Below are positions 1 through 5,862 of a DNA stretch of 7,039 nucleotides, piece after piece; the stretch's first letter is position 1, and the number at the start of each line of letters is the position of its first letter. Source of the DNA: Oscillospiraceae bacterium (GTDB lineage Bacteria; Bacillota; Clostridia; Oscillospirales; Oscillospiraceae); the NCBI GenBank assembly GCA_020025395.1, contig JAHHSE010000078.1, positions 1-7,039 of the forward strand, read 5' to 3'. The notes beneath the pieces were generated by a model. The model searched no databases. It was not told the DNA's origin and worked only from the letters and a program-made list of their open reading frames with translations. The position numbers and the translations under genes are program-made.

Positions 1-148
1 ATACCGGAGAACCTGAAACACAGACATCATAAAGAGCTGTCAGGCTTTTGATTTCTTCCTCTGTCGCTTTTTCAAAAAAGGGCGCACCTTCTTCTTCGTC
101 TACATCTGAATTGTTTTTGAAATTTGTGTACAAGTGCTGATAGTCCAT
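1..148 (-). CDS. N-terminal part of a small acidic protein of unknown function (partial)
   Basis: The reading frame starts at an ATG (complement of 146-148) and stays open for 49 codons to the window edge, so only the N-terminus is visible. It begins MDYQHLYTNFKNN and continues with an acidic run (DVDEEE at residues 15-20) and a charged, probably helical stretch (EKATEEEIKSL). There is no signal peptide or membrane segment in the visible part. The start is chosen because a good ribosome binding site (GAGGGAT on the minus strand, complement of about 154-160) lies at proper spacing. Base composition is much AT-richer than the genes from 806 onward. It follows the interrupted membrane frame at 100-543 on the same strand and overlaps its readthrough end, so the two may once have been co-transcribed. 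I do not recognise the family and assign no function. Confidence 0.55.
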   Translation of the reverse strand, partial: MDYQHLYTNFKNNSDVDEEEGAPFFEKATEEEIKSLTALYDVCVSGSPV

Positions 149-543
149 ATTTTATCCCTCATTTTTCTTTTATTGGGTTGTGTTTTTCTCGTTTTTCGTT
201 CATTGGTTTTTTGAACGATTTCAGCCGCTGACATATAAACCAGCCCCAAAAGCACGACCACAGCAATTCAAATCGCAAAGTCCAGCATCCAGTTGACCTT
301 ACCGCGGCGGTACATATTCAGTCCATACACCGGGTTTGCTTCACAGACCCTCCGCCATCCCATGCAGCAGCTTTTCTCCTCCGTGTCGGCGTACCGCACA
401 CAGCCCGTGGGCAGCTCCTCGCCGGAGAGAAGCAGGAGGCAGACATTAAAATAGTCGCAGACATATTTAAAATGTTGATGTGGTCCTGTTTTCCCGATTA
501 AGAAGGAACAGAGCCTTTCCCGCACTGAATCAGGTTTCCTCAA
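100..543 (-). pseudogene. Membrane-anchored small protein remnant with in-frame TGA
   Basis: The minus strand carries an open frame of 91 codons (TTG start at 541-543, no convincing ribosome binding site) ending at TGA 268-270. The residues before the stop read NWMLDFAI. In the same frame the next residues are IAVVVLLGLVYMSAAEIV, followed by a strongly basic tail (KTNERKTRKTQPNKRK) that runs to a TAG at 100-102. Read through, the stop would sit inside a single transmembrane helix with a basic cytoplasmic flank, so a TGG-to-TGA nonsense change is the simplest explanation. The part before the helix is Cys-rich (seven Cys in about 90 residues) and has no recognisable domain; its upstream end may also be damaged. 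TGA is the normal stop for other genes here, so it is not a sense codon in general. It could instead be a fortuitous frame. Its neighbour downstream is the acidic partial gene ending at base 1. Confidence 0.3.
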
Positions 544-719
544 AGAAAAAACAAATGGCTCACAGCAAGAATACCACAGATCTCACGGAATTGCCACTGC
601 AATTTATCACACAGCCAGACTCCATACCATGTGTGTTGGAAGTACAAAATTCGTGGAGGCCGAGGCAGATCTGCAGCCGGGAGAAACGACTGCCCGCTGT
701 CAGCAAATGCGGCCCGCTA

Positions 720-749
720 TTTACAATAGACGGAGAACTATGGTAAAAT
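720..749 (+). promoter_or_regulatory. Sigma-A-type promoter for the lipoprotein gene
   Basis: The -35 element TTTACA (720-725) is separated by 18 bases from the -10 element TAAAAT (744-749). The -10 is preceded by TG at 741-742, giving an extended -10 (TGNTAAAAT). Transcription would start near 756, leaving a leader of about 50 bases before the ATG at 806. The rest of the 544-805 gap holds no credible gene on either strand; open frames there lack ribosome binding sites and have no protein-like composition. Confidence 0.6.
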
Positions 750-758
750 TCATCCGAT

Positions 759-797
759 GGCGGACTCCTCCGCCTCCCAATTACAAATAGATTGGAG
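759..797 (+). promoter_or_regulatory. Leader hairpins that could hide the ribosome binding site
   Basis: The short leader contains a perfect 6-bp hairpin, GGCGGA (759-764) with TCCGCC (769-774) around a CTCC loop. A second hairpin is possible: CCAAT (777-781) pairs with ATTGG (791-795), extended by two pairs past a bulged C, and takes up the TTGGAG Shine-Dalgarno of the lipoprotein gene (792-797). The two share base 774, so they compete slightly. Whether they control translation is inference. Confidence 0.3.
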
Positions 798-805
798 CTG
801 GATGT

Positions 806-1717
806 ATGAAACGGTCTTCTCTTGCGGCAGCACTTTTCCTTCTCCTTCTGATCCCCCTGTATGGCTGCGGAAACAAGGTGGCCGGCACCTGGTACAGTGA
901 CCGGGATGACGGTGCCTCCCTGGTGCTGAACGAGGACGGGAGCTACAGCGACAACCAGTGGCTCACCACCGGGACCTATACCGTGGAGGAGGGTGTGATC
1001 CTCCTCACCGGCATCCTGGACGGGGAAACCCGGCTGACCCTTCAGGAGATGGATGGACAAACCGTCCTCCTCTATGAACAGGACCCCCATTCCCACACCT
1101 ATTATAAGGACCCGGAAACCGCCAAAAAAGCCAAGGAGTCCCGGCAGGCCGCGGAGAAGGCGGCGGAGGAGGCGGCGGCCGCCAAGGAGCGGGAGGCCCT
1201 GCAAACCGATTTGGTGGGCTACTGGTACAGTGAGCTTGGCACCCCGGTGGAATTTACGGCGGACGGCTTTTACATCAGCTATGCCCAAGGGGAGCGGCAG
1301 GATCTCCAATATGAGGTCCTCTCAGGGGATACCATCTCGGTGCTCGCCCCGGACGGCAGCACCCAGACGATGAAGGTCACCATCGGAGAGGACGGCCTTC
1401 TGTTCCATATGTGGAACTATTTTAAGGCCGAGCCTCTGGCCCTCTCCCCGGAGCTTTTAGAGGGCCATTGGACGGGCGGCTCTCTGGGCTATGAATTCAC
1501 CCTCAACGGGAGCTTTGTCGAAAAGAGCGCCTTCCCCGGCTTTGTGGACGACTCGATCACTTCCTTTACCATAACCGGCTTTGACACCATGGAGTTCCCG
1601 GAAGAGGAGCGGGAAATCCGAGCTTTTTTAAGTGAAACGCAGGAGAGCTATCAGCTCATCCTGGCCTGGACGGAAAACGGTCTGATCCGAACCAACTTTA
1701 TGACCAAGTTAAAATAA
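806..1717 (+). CDS. Lipoprotein with three tandem W-containing beta units and a helical linker
   Basis: This 303-residue protein starts with a lipoprotein signal peptide: basic MKRSS, hydrophobic core 6-17, lipobox LYGC with the lipidated Cys at 21. After that come three similar units that each open with a short hydrophobic-Gly-X-Trp motif: VAGTWYS (25-31), LVGYWYS (136-142) and LEGHWT (218-223). Each continues as alternating beta strands with acidic turns (NEDGSY, TADGFY, TLNGSF). Units 1 and 2 are separated by an Ala/Glu/Lys-rich helix or coiled coil at about 102-133. The layout resembles lipocalin-like extracytoplasmic domains of Firmicutes, but I cannot name a family, ligand or partner. 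The ATG is supported by TTGGAG at 792-797. The gene has its own promoter upstream and a strong terminator downstream, so it is probably monocistronic. It is likely displayed on the outer face of the membrane. Codon use matches the genes to its right. Confidence 0.85.
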   Translation: MKRSSLAAALFLLLLIPLYGCGNKVAGTWYSDRDDGASLVLNEDGSYSDNQWLTTGTYTVEEGVILLTGILDGETRLTLQEMDGQTVLLYEQDPHSHTYYKDPETAKKAKESRQAAEKAAEEAAAAKEREALQTDLVGYWYSELGTPVEFTADGFYISYAQGERQDLQYEVLSGDTISVLAPDGSTQTMKVTIGEDGLLFHMWNYFKAEPLALSPELLEGHWTGGSLGYEFTLNGSFVEKSAFPGFVDDSITSFTITGFDTMEFPEEEREIRAFLSETQESYQLILAWTENGLIRTNFMTKLK

Positions 1718-1742
1718 TGGGCCTGTCCCATGTCTTTCCGGA

Positions 1743-1783
1743 AAGAGCGGTGCCTCAAATGGGGCATCGCTCTTGTTTCTTCT
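1743..1783 (+). terminator. Rho-independent terminator of the lipoprotein gene
   Basis: The left arm AAGAGCGGTGCCTC (1743-1756) pairs over 14 positions (two of them G-T) with GGGGCATCGCTCTT (1761-1774) around an AAAT loop, followed by the T-rich tract GTTTCTTCT. It begins 25 bases after the lipoprotein stop codon. A perfect 14-bp palindrome, TCTTTCCGGAAAGA (1733-1746), overlaps its left foot. Confidence 0.85.
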
Positions 1784-1801
1784 CCGCTCCTCTGATATAA
1801 T
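1773..1801 (+). promoter_or_regulatory. Extended -10 promoter for the hydratase gene
   Basis: A perfect TATAAT (1796-1801) with an upstream TG at the correct place (TGATATAAT, 1793-1801) forms an extended -10. At 17 bases' spacing the -35 position is a weak TTGTTT (1773-1778), which lies inside the tail of the preceding terminator. The predicted start is near 1808. The leader then carries an inverted repeat CTGAA(N6)TTCAG at 1810-1825. Confidence 0.6.
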
Positions 1802-1835
1802 TTGACTATCTGAATGAATGTTCAGGAAACAGACC

Positions 1836-1843
1836 AAGGAGGG
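1836..1843 (+). promoter_or_regulatory. Ribosome binding site fixing the hydratase start
   Basis: AAGGAGGG lies eight bases before the ATG at 1851. This favours that start over the in-frame ATG at 1818, which would fall almost at the predicted transcription start and has no Shine-Dalgarno. Confidence 0.8.
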
Positions 1844-1850
1844 TCCTTCC

Positions 1851-4061
1851 ATGCTGCATATCACCCATTCTCCCGTCCGATTCCAACAGGGCGGATTCCA
1901 ACCCGCCCAGCTCCCCCCTCCCCAGGAGAGAACCGGGACCATGGCCTACGCCATCCTTCGGGCTCACAACACCTCCTCCTCCATGGAGCGGCTTCAGCTT
2001 CGTTTTGACGCCATGGCCTCCCATGACATCACCTATGTGGGCATTATCCAAACTGCGCGGGCTTCCGGCCTTTCCTCCTTTCCCCTGCCCTATGTACTCA
2101 CCAACTGTCACAATTCCCTCTGTGCGGTGGGAGGAACCATCAATGAGGACGACCATGTATTCGGCCTCTCTGCCGCCAAAAAATACGGGGGGGAATTTGT
2201 CCCCGCTCACCAGGCTGTTATCCACTCCTATATGCGGGAGCGGTATGCCGCCCCCGGAACCATGATCCTGGGCTCAGACTCCCACACCCGGTATGGGGCC
2301 TACGGCTGTATGGCCATCGGGGAGGGGGGGCCGGAGCTGGCCCGTCAGCTCCTGTCCAAGACCTATGACATCCCCTATCCCAAGGTCATCGCCGTCTATC
2401 TCACCGGTGCCCCCCGGCCTGGAGTAGGACCTCAGGATGTGGCCCTGACCCTGATCGGAGCCACCTTCCGGGAGGGGACGGTGAAAAACGCCGTCATGGA
2501 ATTCTTCGGTCCCGGTGTCTCCGCTCTCTCCATGGATTATCGGTCCGGCATTGATGTCATGACCACCGAAACAACCTGTCTCTCCTCGGTGTGGTGTACC
2601 GATGCCATCACCCGCCGTCATATGGCCCTTTTAGGCCGGGAGGAGTCCTATCGGGATCAGACTCCGGCAGAAGGAGCCTGTTATGATGGGGTAATCCAGG
2701 TGGATCTCTCCGCCATAGAGCCTATGATCGCTCTCCCCTTCCACCCCTCCAACGCCTATTCCATCCGGGAATTTAAGGCAAACCTCCCCGACCTCCTCCA
2801 AAAGGTGGAGCGGGATACGGCAGAACAGCTGGGACTTCAGGGACTCCCCTCCCTGAGAAGCAAAATCACCCCTCAAGGCTTCCAGGTGGACCAGGGAGTG
2901 ATCGCCGGATGCTCCGGCGGCACCTATCAGAACCTGAAGCGGGCCGCCGAAATTCTGGAGGGCTGTTCCATTGGCTCCGATGCCTTCTGGCTCTCCTGCT
3001 ATCCCGGCTCCATGCCCATCCAACTGGAGCTGACCAGGAGAGGCTGTCTTTCCTCCCTGATGTCGGCGGGGGCCTCGGTGCGCTCCTGCTTCTGCGGCCC
3101 CTGCTTCGGGGCCGGGGATGTCCCCGCCAACGGGGCCTTCTCCATCCGCCACTCCACCCGTAACTTCCCCAATCGGGAGGGGTCCAAGCCCGGAGAGGCA
3201 CAGATCTCCTATGTGGCCCTGATGGATGCCCGCTCTATCGCCGCCACCGCCCGGAACGGCGGTATTCTTACCGGGGCGGACACCCTGGAGGAGGTGCCTC
3301 AGGACCTTCCGGAGGAGGTCTGGAGCTACGACGACTCCGCCTATCGGTCCCGTGTCTATTACGGGGTGGGAAAGCCCCTCCCTGAAACCCCTCTCATTTA
3401 CGGCCCCAATATCGCGGACTGGCCGGAGCAGATCCCTCTGCCGGAACATCTTCTCCTCACCGCCGCCGCCGCCATCTATGACCCGGTGACCACCACCGAT
3501 GAGCTGATCCCCTCCGGGGAGACCTCCTCCTACCGCTCCAACCCCTTGCGGCTGGCGGAATTCGCCCTGAGCAGGAAGGACCCCCAGTATGTGGGACGGG
3601 CCAAGGCCATCCAGGAGGAGGAACGGAAGCGGCGGGAAGGACAAACCCCCAAAGCTCTTCTGGGCCGCGACCCAAAGACCACCGGCCTTGGCTCCTTCCT
3701 GCTGGCCCGTAAGCCGGGAGACGGCTCTGCACGGGAGCAGGCCGCCTCCTGCCAACGGGTCCTGGGAGGCTGCGCCAACCTGGCCTCTGAATACGCCACC
3801 AAGCGCTACCGCTCCAATGTGGTGAACTGGGGAATGCTCCCCTTCCAGGTTCCGGACCTGGACCGCTGGAACATCCAGCCGGGAGATCGTCTTTGGATCC
3901 CCAATATCCGCTCTCTGCTGGAGGGTGAGGAGACAGAAATCTCCGCCACCCTGATTCAGGGGGGACAGATGACCCCCCTGCCCCTTCTCCTCCCCGGTTT
4001 GACGAGGGAGGAGAGGGATATCATCCTCTCCGGCTGTCTCATCAACTACTACGCCAAATGA
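1851..4061 (+). CDS. Aconitase-superfamily hydratase (Fe-S hydro-lyase), substrate unknown
   Basis: The 736-residue cytoplasmic protein has the fused aconitase architecture: a large cluster-binding part (about 30-475), then a C-terminal swivel domain (about 540-715). Landmarks are GSDSHT (141-146), a first cluster Cys in AGCSGG (C354) and a CGPC pair (C415, C418). These match aconitase C358, C421 and C424, so a [4Fe-4S] cluster is expected. STRNF...NR gives R437 and R442, with the same five-residue spacing as aconitase R447/R452. TTTDELIPSG (547-556) opens the swivel domain, and GSAREQAA (625-632) supplies the catalytic Ser (S626) and R628. The surroundings are atypical: SCTNS is replaced by GCSGG, and the usual DHL motif by NCHNSL (85-90). 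The length lies between LeuC plus LeuD and full AcnA (about 890), and is close to the uncharacterised YbhJ-type hydratases. A dehydratase/isomerase of a hydroxy di- or tricarboxylate is likely; citrate is not assured. It is transcribed alone, with its own promoter and terminator. Confidence 0.88.
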   Translation: MLHITHSPVRFQQGGFQPAQLPPPQERTGTMAYAILRAHNTSSSMERLQLRFDAMASHDITYVGIIQTARASGLSSFPLPYVLTNCHNSLCAVGGTINEDDHVFGLSAAKKYGGEFVPAHQAVIHSYMRERYAAPGTMILGSDSHTRYGAYGCMAIGEGGPELARQLLSKTYDIPYPKVIAVYLTGAPRPGVGPQDVALTLIGATFREGTVKNAVMEFFGPGVSALSMDYRSGIDVMTTETTCLSSVWCTDAITRRHMALLGREESYRDQTPAEGACYDGVIQVDLSAIEPMIALPFHPSNAYSIREFKANLPDLLQKVERDTAEQLGLQGLPSLRSKITPQGFQVDQGVIAGCSGGTYQNLKRAAEILEGCSIGSDAFWLSCYPGSMPIQLELTRRGCLSSLMSAGASVRSCFCGPCFGAGDVPANGAFSIRHSTRNFPNREGSKPGEAQISYVALMDARSIAATARNGGILTGADTLEEVPQDLPEEVWSYDDSAYRSRVYYGVGKPLPETPLIYGPNIADWPEQIPLPEHLLLTAAAAIYDPVTTTDELIPSGETSSYRSNPLRLAEFALSRKDPQYVGRAKAIQEEERKRREGQTPKALLGRDPKTTGLGSFLLARKPGDGSAREQAASCQRVLGGCANLASEYATKRYRSNVVNWGMLPFQVPDLDRWNIQPGDRLWIPNIRSLLEGEETEISATLIQGGQMTPLPLLLPGLTREERDIILSGCLINYYAK

Positions 4062-4065
4062 CCGC

Positions 4066-4103
4066 AGTCCCATCCGCCCCTCACCGGACGGATGGGACTT
4101 TTT
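4066..4103 (+). terminator. Rho-independent terminator of the hydratase gene
   Basis: AGTCCCATCCG (4066-4076) and CGGATGGGACT (4089-4099) form a perfect 11-bp stem around a 12-base loop, followed by TTTTT (4099-4103). It starts only four bases after the TGA stop. Confidence 0.9.
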
Positions 4104-4132
4104 AACGGATATTCATATGAACAGTCCCACAT

Positions 4133-4161
4133 TTTACAAATGGCAAAAAACAGGGTATAAT
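4133..4161 (+). promoter_or_regulatory. Sigma-A promoter of the metal importer operon
   Basis: TTTACA (4133-4138), 17 bases of spacer and a perfect TATAAT (4156-4161) make the strongest promoter in the window; transcription should start near 4168. A perfect palindrome TTCATATGAA (4112-4121) lies 11 bases upstream of the -35. TACAAA (4135-4140) and TTTGTA (4165-4170) form an inverted pair flanking the -10. Neither matches the classical Zur box, so the operator for metal control remains unidentified. Confidence 0.75.
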
Positions 4162-4210
4162 GATTTTGTATCGCTTTTTCCTGACTTTACGCTAAGAAAT
4201 GAGGAAACCC

Positions 4211-5104
4211 ATGAAAAGACAACTATCTGCCGCCCTGATGGCCTCTCTGCTCCTGTGTTCCTCCGGCTGCGGAAAAACCCCCAGCCCCAAGGAGGATGAG
4301 ACCCTTCACATTCTTGCCACCACCTATCCCGTCTATCTTTTCACCACCGCCATCACCCAGGGTGCGGAGGGAGTGGAGGTCTCCCTGCTGGTGAATCAGC
4401 AAACCTCCTGCCTCCACGACTACACCCTGACGGTCAACGACATGAAGGCCATTGAACAGGCTGATATCGTGGTGATGAACGGGGCGGGGCTGGAGGATTT
4501 CATGTCCGATGCCCTGAGCCATTCCAAAGCCCCTGTCATCGACTGCTCGGAAAAGATTGAGCTTCGTCCCGCCCAGGGCCACGAGGACCACGACCACGAG
4601 GCGGAATATGACCCCCATATCTGGCTCACGGAAGAGGCCGCCGCGGTGATGATGAGCAATATCTCCTCCGGTCTGGGGACCTTGGACCCGGACCATCTGA
4701 CCCTCTATACGGAAAATCTCTCCACGGCGGTTTCCGCCCTCCCAGAGGACCCCTTCCGGGACCGTCCCCTTGCCCATCCCTATCTCATCACCTTCCATGA
4801 CGGCTTTCAATATTTCGCCCAGGACAACGGCCTCACCCTTTTGAAGGCCATTGAGGAGGAGGAGGGCAGCGAGGCCTCCGCCGCCGAAATTCGGGAAATC
4901 GTGGAGCTGATCCGGGAATATGACCTCCCCGCCATCTTTACGGAGAAAAACGCATCTGACTCCACTGCCCAGGCCATTGCCCGGGAAACCGGGGTCCAGA
5001 TCTATGAGCTGGACCTGATTATGAGCGGAGAGGGCATCGGCATTCAGCCCTATGTGGATGCCATGAAGGCCAACTATCAGACCATTCGGGATGCCCTGCA
5101 ATGA
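4211..5104 (+). CDS. znuA: Zinc-type ABC importer substrate-binding lipoprotein
   Basis: This 297-residue protein belongs to the ZnuA/AdcA/PsaA cluster of metal-binding lipoproteins (SBP_bac_9). A signal peptide (1-19) ends in SSGC, with the lipidated Cys at 20. The four expected metal ligands are visible: H69 in LHDYT, H136 in DPHIWL, H196 in TFHDGF and D268 in ELDLIMSG. A His at the third position, where manganese binders such as PsaA have Glu, together with a short His-rich loop (GHEDHDHE, 123-130), points to zinc. The loop is shorter than in many zinc binders. The long helix linking the two lobes falls around 150-185. The start at 4211 is preferred over the ATG at 4199 because GAGG (4201-4204) lies six bases upstream and the signal peptide then begins with the usual MKR. 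It is the first gene of the operon; its stop overlaps the ATPase start (ATGA). Zinc as the substrate is an inference from the ligand set. Confidence 0.93.
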   Translation: MKRQLSAALMASLLLCSSGCGKTPSPKEDETLHILATTYPVYLFTTAITQGAEGVEVSLLVNQQTSCLHDYTLTVNDMKAIEQADIVVMNGAGLEDFMSDALSHSKAPVIDCSEKIELRPAQGHEDHDHEAEYDPHIWLTEEAAAVMMSNISSGLGTLDPDHLTLYTENLSTAVSALPEDPFRDRPLAHPYLITFHDGFQYFAQDNGLTLLKAIEEEEGSEASAAEIREIVELIREYDLPAIFTEKNASDSTAQAIARETGVQIYELDLIMSGEGIGIQPYVDAMKANYQTIRDALQ

Positions 5105-5862
5105 GTATTCAGAAGCATAACAACCCGGGAACGGGCTGCGGGGCCTGCTGCCTGAAGGTATCTGATCTCAGCGTGACCATTGGAGCGCAATCCATTTTAG
5201 ACGGGGTGTCCTTCCACCTCCACTGCGGGGAGATCACCGCTCTCATCGGTCCCAACGGGGCGGGAAAATCCACCCTGTTCCGCACCATTCTGGGCCAGCT
5301 CCCCCATGGCGGGGTAATCGAGTTTCAGCCGGCGGGGGGGGAGAAGGCCCGTCCTTTGATGGGCTATGTCCCCCAAAGCCCCGCCTTTGACCGTTCCAGC
5401 CCGGTAAGCGTCCTGGATTTCTTCGCCGCCGCCATTTCGGACTGGCCCGTCTTCCTCCCCATCCCCCGAAAGCTGCGGGACAAGGTCTCCGCCTGTCTCT
5501 CCCGCACCCACGCCGAAGGCCTGCTGGACCAGCGCATCGGGTCCCTGTCCGGAGGACAGCTTCAGCGGGTCCTGCTGGCCATGGCTCTGGAGCCTCTGCC
5601 CCACACCCTGATCCTGGATGAGCCTCTCTCCGGAGTGGATGTGGAGGGGGAGCGTCAGCTCATGGATATGCTGGACGAAATCCGCCAGACCTACGATCTC
5701 TCCATCCTTCTCTCCACCCATGACTTTGCCACCCTTGGCCACTATGCCGACAAGGTCCTCCTCCTCCATAAGCGGATTCTTCGGTCCGGGACTCCGTCGG
5801 AGGTCCTTTCCTCCCCGGAATTTAAGGCGGTTTTTCATCTGGATTTAGGAGGTGAGTGCTGA
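5101..5862 (+). CDS. znuC: Zinc-type ABC importer ATP-binding protein
   Basis: The 253-residue ATPase drives metal import through the neighbouring permease. All nucleotide-binding motifs are intact: Walker A GPNGAGKST (50-58), Q-loop Q92 in YVPQ, signature LSGGQ (149-153), Walker B LILDEP (170-175), D-loop SGVD (177-180) and H-loop H207. The segment PQSPAFDRSSPVSVLDF (91-107) is typical of the zinc/manganese branch. The domain proper begins near L18. Before it is a short extension with a compact cysteine cluster, GCGACC (C13, C16, C17), and another Cys (C42 in HCGE) sits just ahead of Walker A; these could bind metal, but that is inference. The start overlaps the substrate-binding gene by four bases (ATGA), which implies translational coupling; only a weak CGGGA precedes it. 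The stop overlaps the permease start by one base. Confidence 0.94.
   Translation: MSIQKHNNPGTGCGACCLKVSDLSVTIGAQSILDGVSFHLHCGEITALIGPNGAGKSTLFRTILGQLPHGGVIEFQPAGGEKARPLMGYVPQSPAFDRSSPVSVLDFFAAAISDWPVFLPIPRKLRDKVSACLSRTHAEGLLDQRIGSLSGGQLQRVLLAMALEPLPHTLILDEPLSGVDVEGERQLMDMLDEIRQTYDLSILLSTHDFATLGHYADKVLLLHKRILRSGTPSEVLSSPEFKAVFHLDLGGEC
5847..5854 (+). promoter_or_regulatory. Ribosome binding site deciding the permease start
   Basis: AGGAGGTG within the end of the ATPase gene lies at good distance from the ATG at 5862 (nine bases after AGGAGG). It is too close to the in-frame GTG at 5856, which is therefore rejected as start. Confidence 0.8.

Noticed and set aside
268..270. TGA read as tryptophan through a variant genetic code
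   Set aside because: Three other genes in the window end with TGA at natural family C-termini, and tryptophan is encoded by TGG throughout.
480..746. 88-codon plus-strand frame in the intergenic stretch
   Set aside because: No ribosome binding site, no protein-like pattern, and its end overlaps the lipoprotein promoter.
1150..1192. GCC/GCG/GAG-rich run as a DNA repeat
   Set aside because: It is simply the codon pattern of the Ala/Glu-rich helix of the lipoprotein; no regular unit is repeated.
560..1309. 249-codon minus-strand frame opposite the lipoprotein gene
   Set aside because: It mirrors the lipoprotein's codons, crosses that gene's promoter and start, and has no ribosome binding site or family features.
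1818..1850. Upstream in-frame ATG as an alternative hydratase start
   Set aside because: It lies about ten bases after the predicted transcription start and lacks a Shine-Dalgarno, while the ATG at 1851 has an excellent one.
2631..4073. 480-codon open frame on the minus strand opposite the hydratase
   Set aside because: It lies antisense to a gene with clear aconitase motifs. The protein is Gly/Pro-rich with no recognisable domain, and such frames are expected opposite GC-rich coding DNA.
4223..5101. 292-codon minus-strand frame opposite the substrate-binding gene
   Set aside because: It is the antisense shadow of a confidently identified metal-binding lipoprotein.
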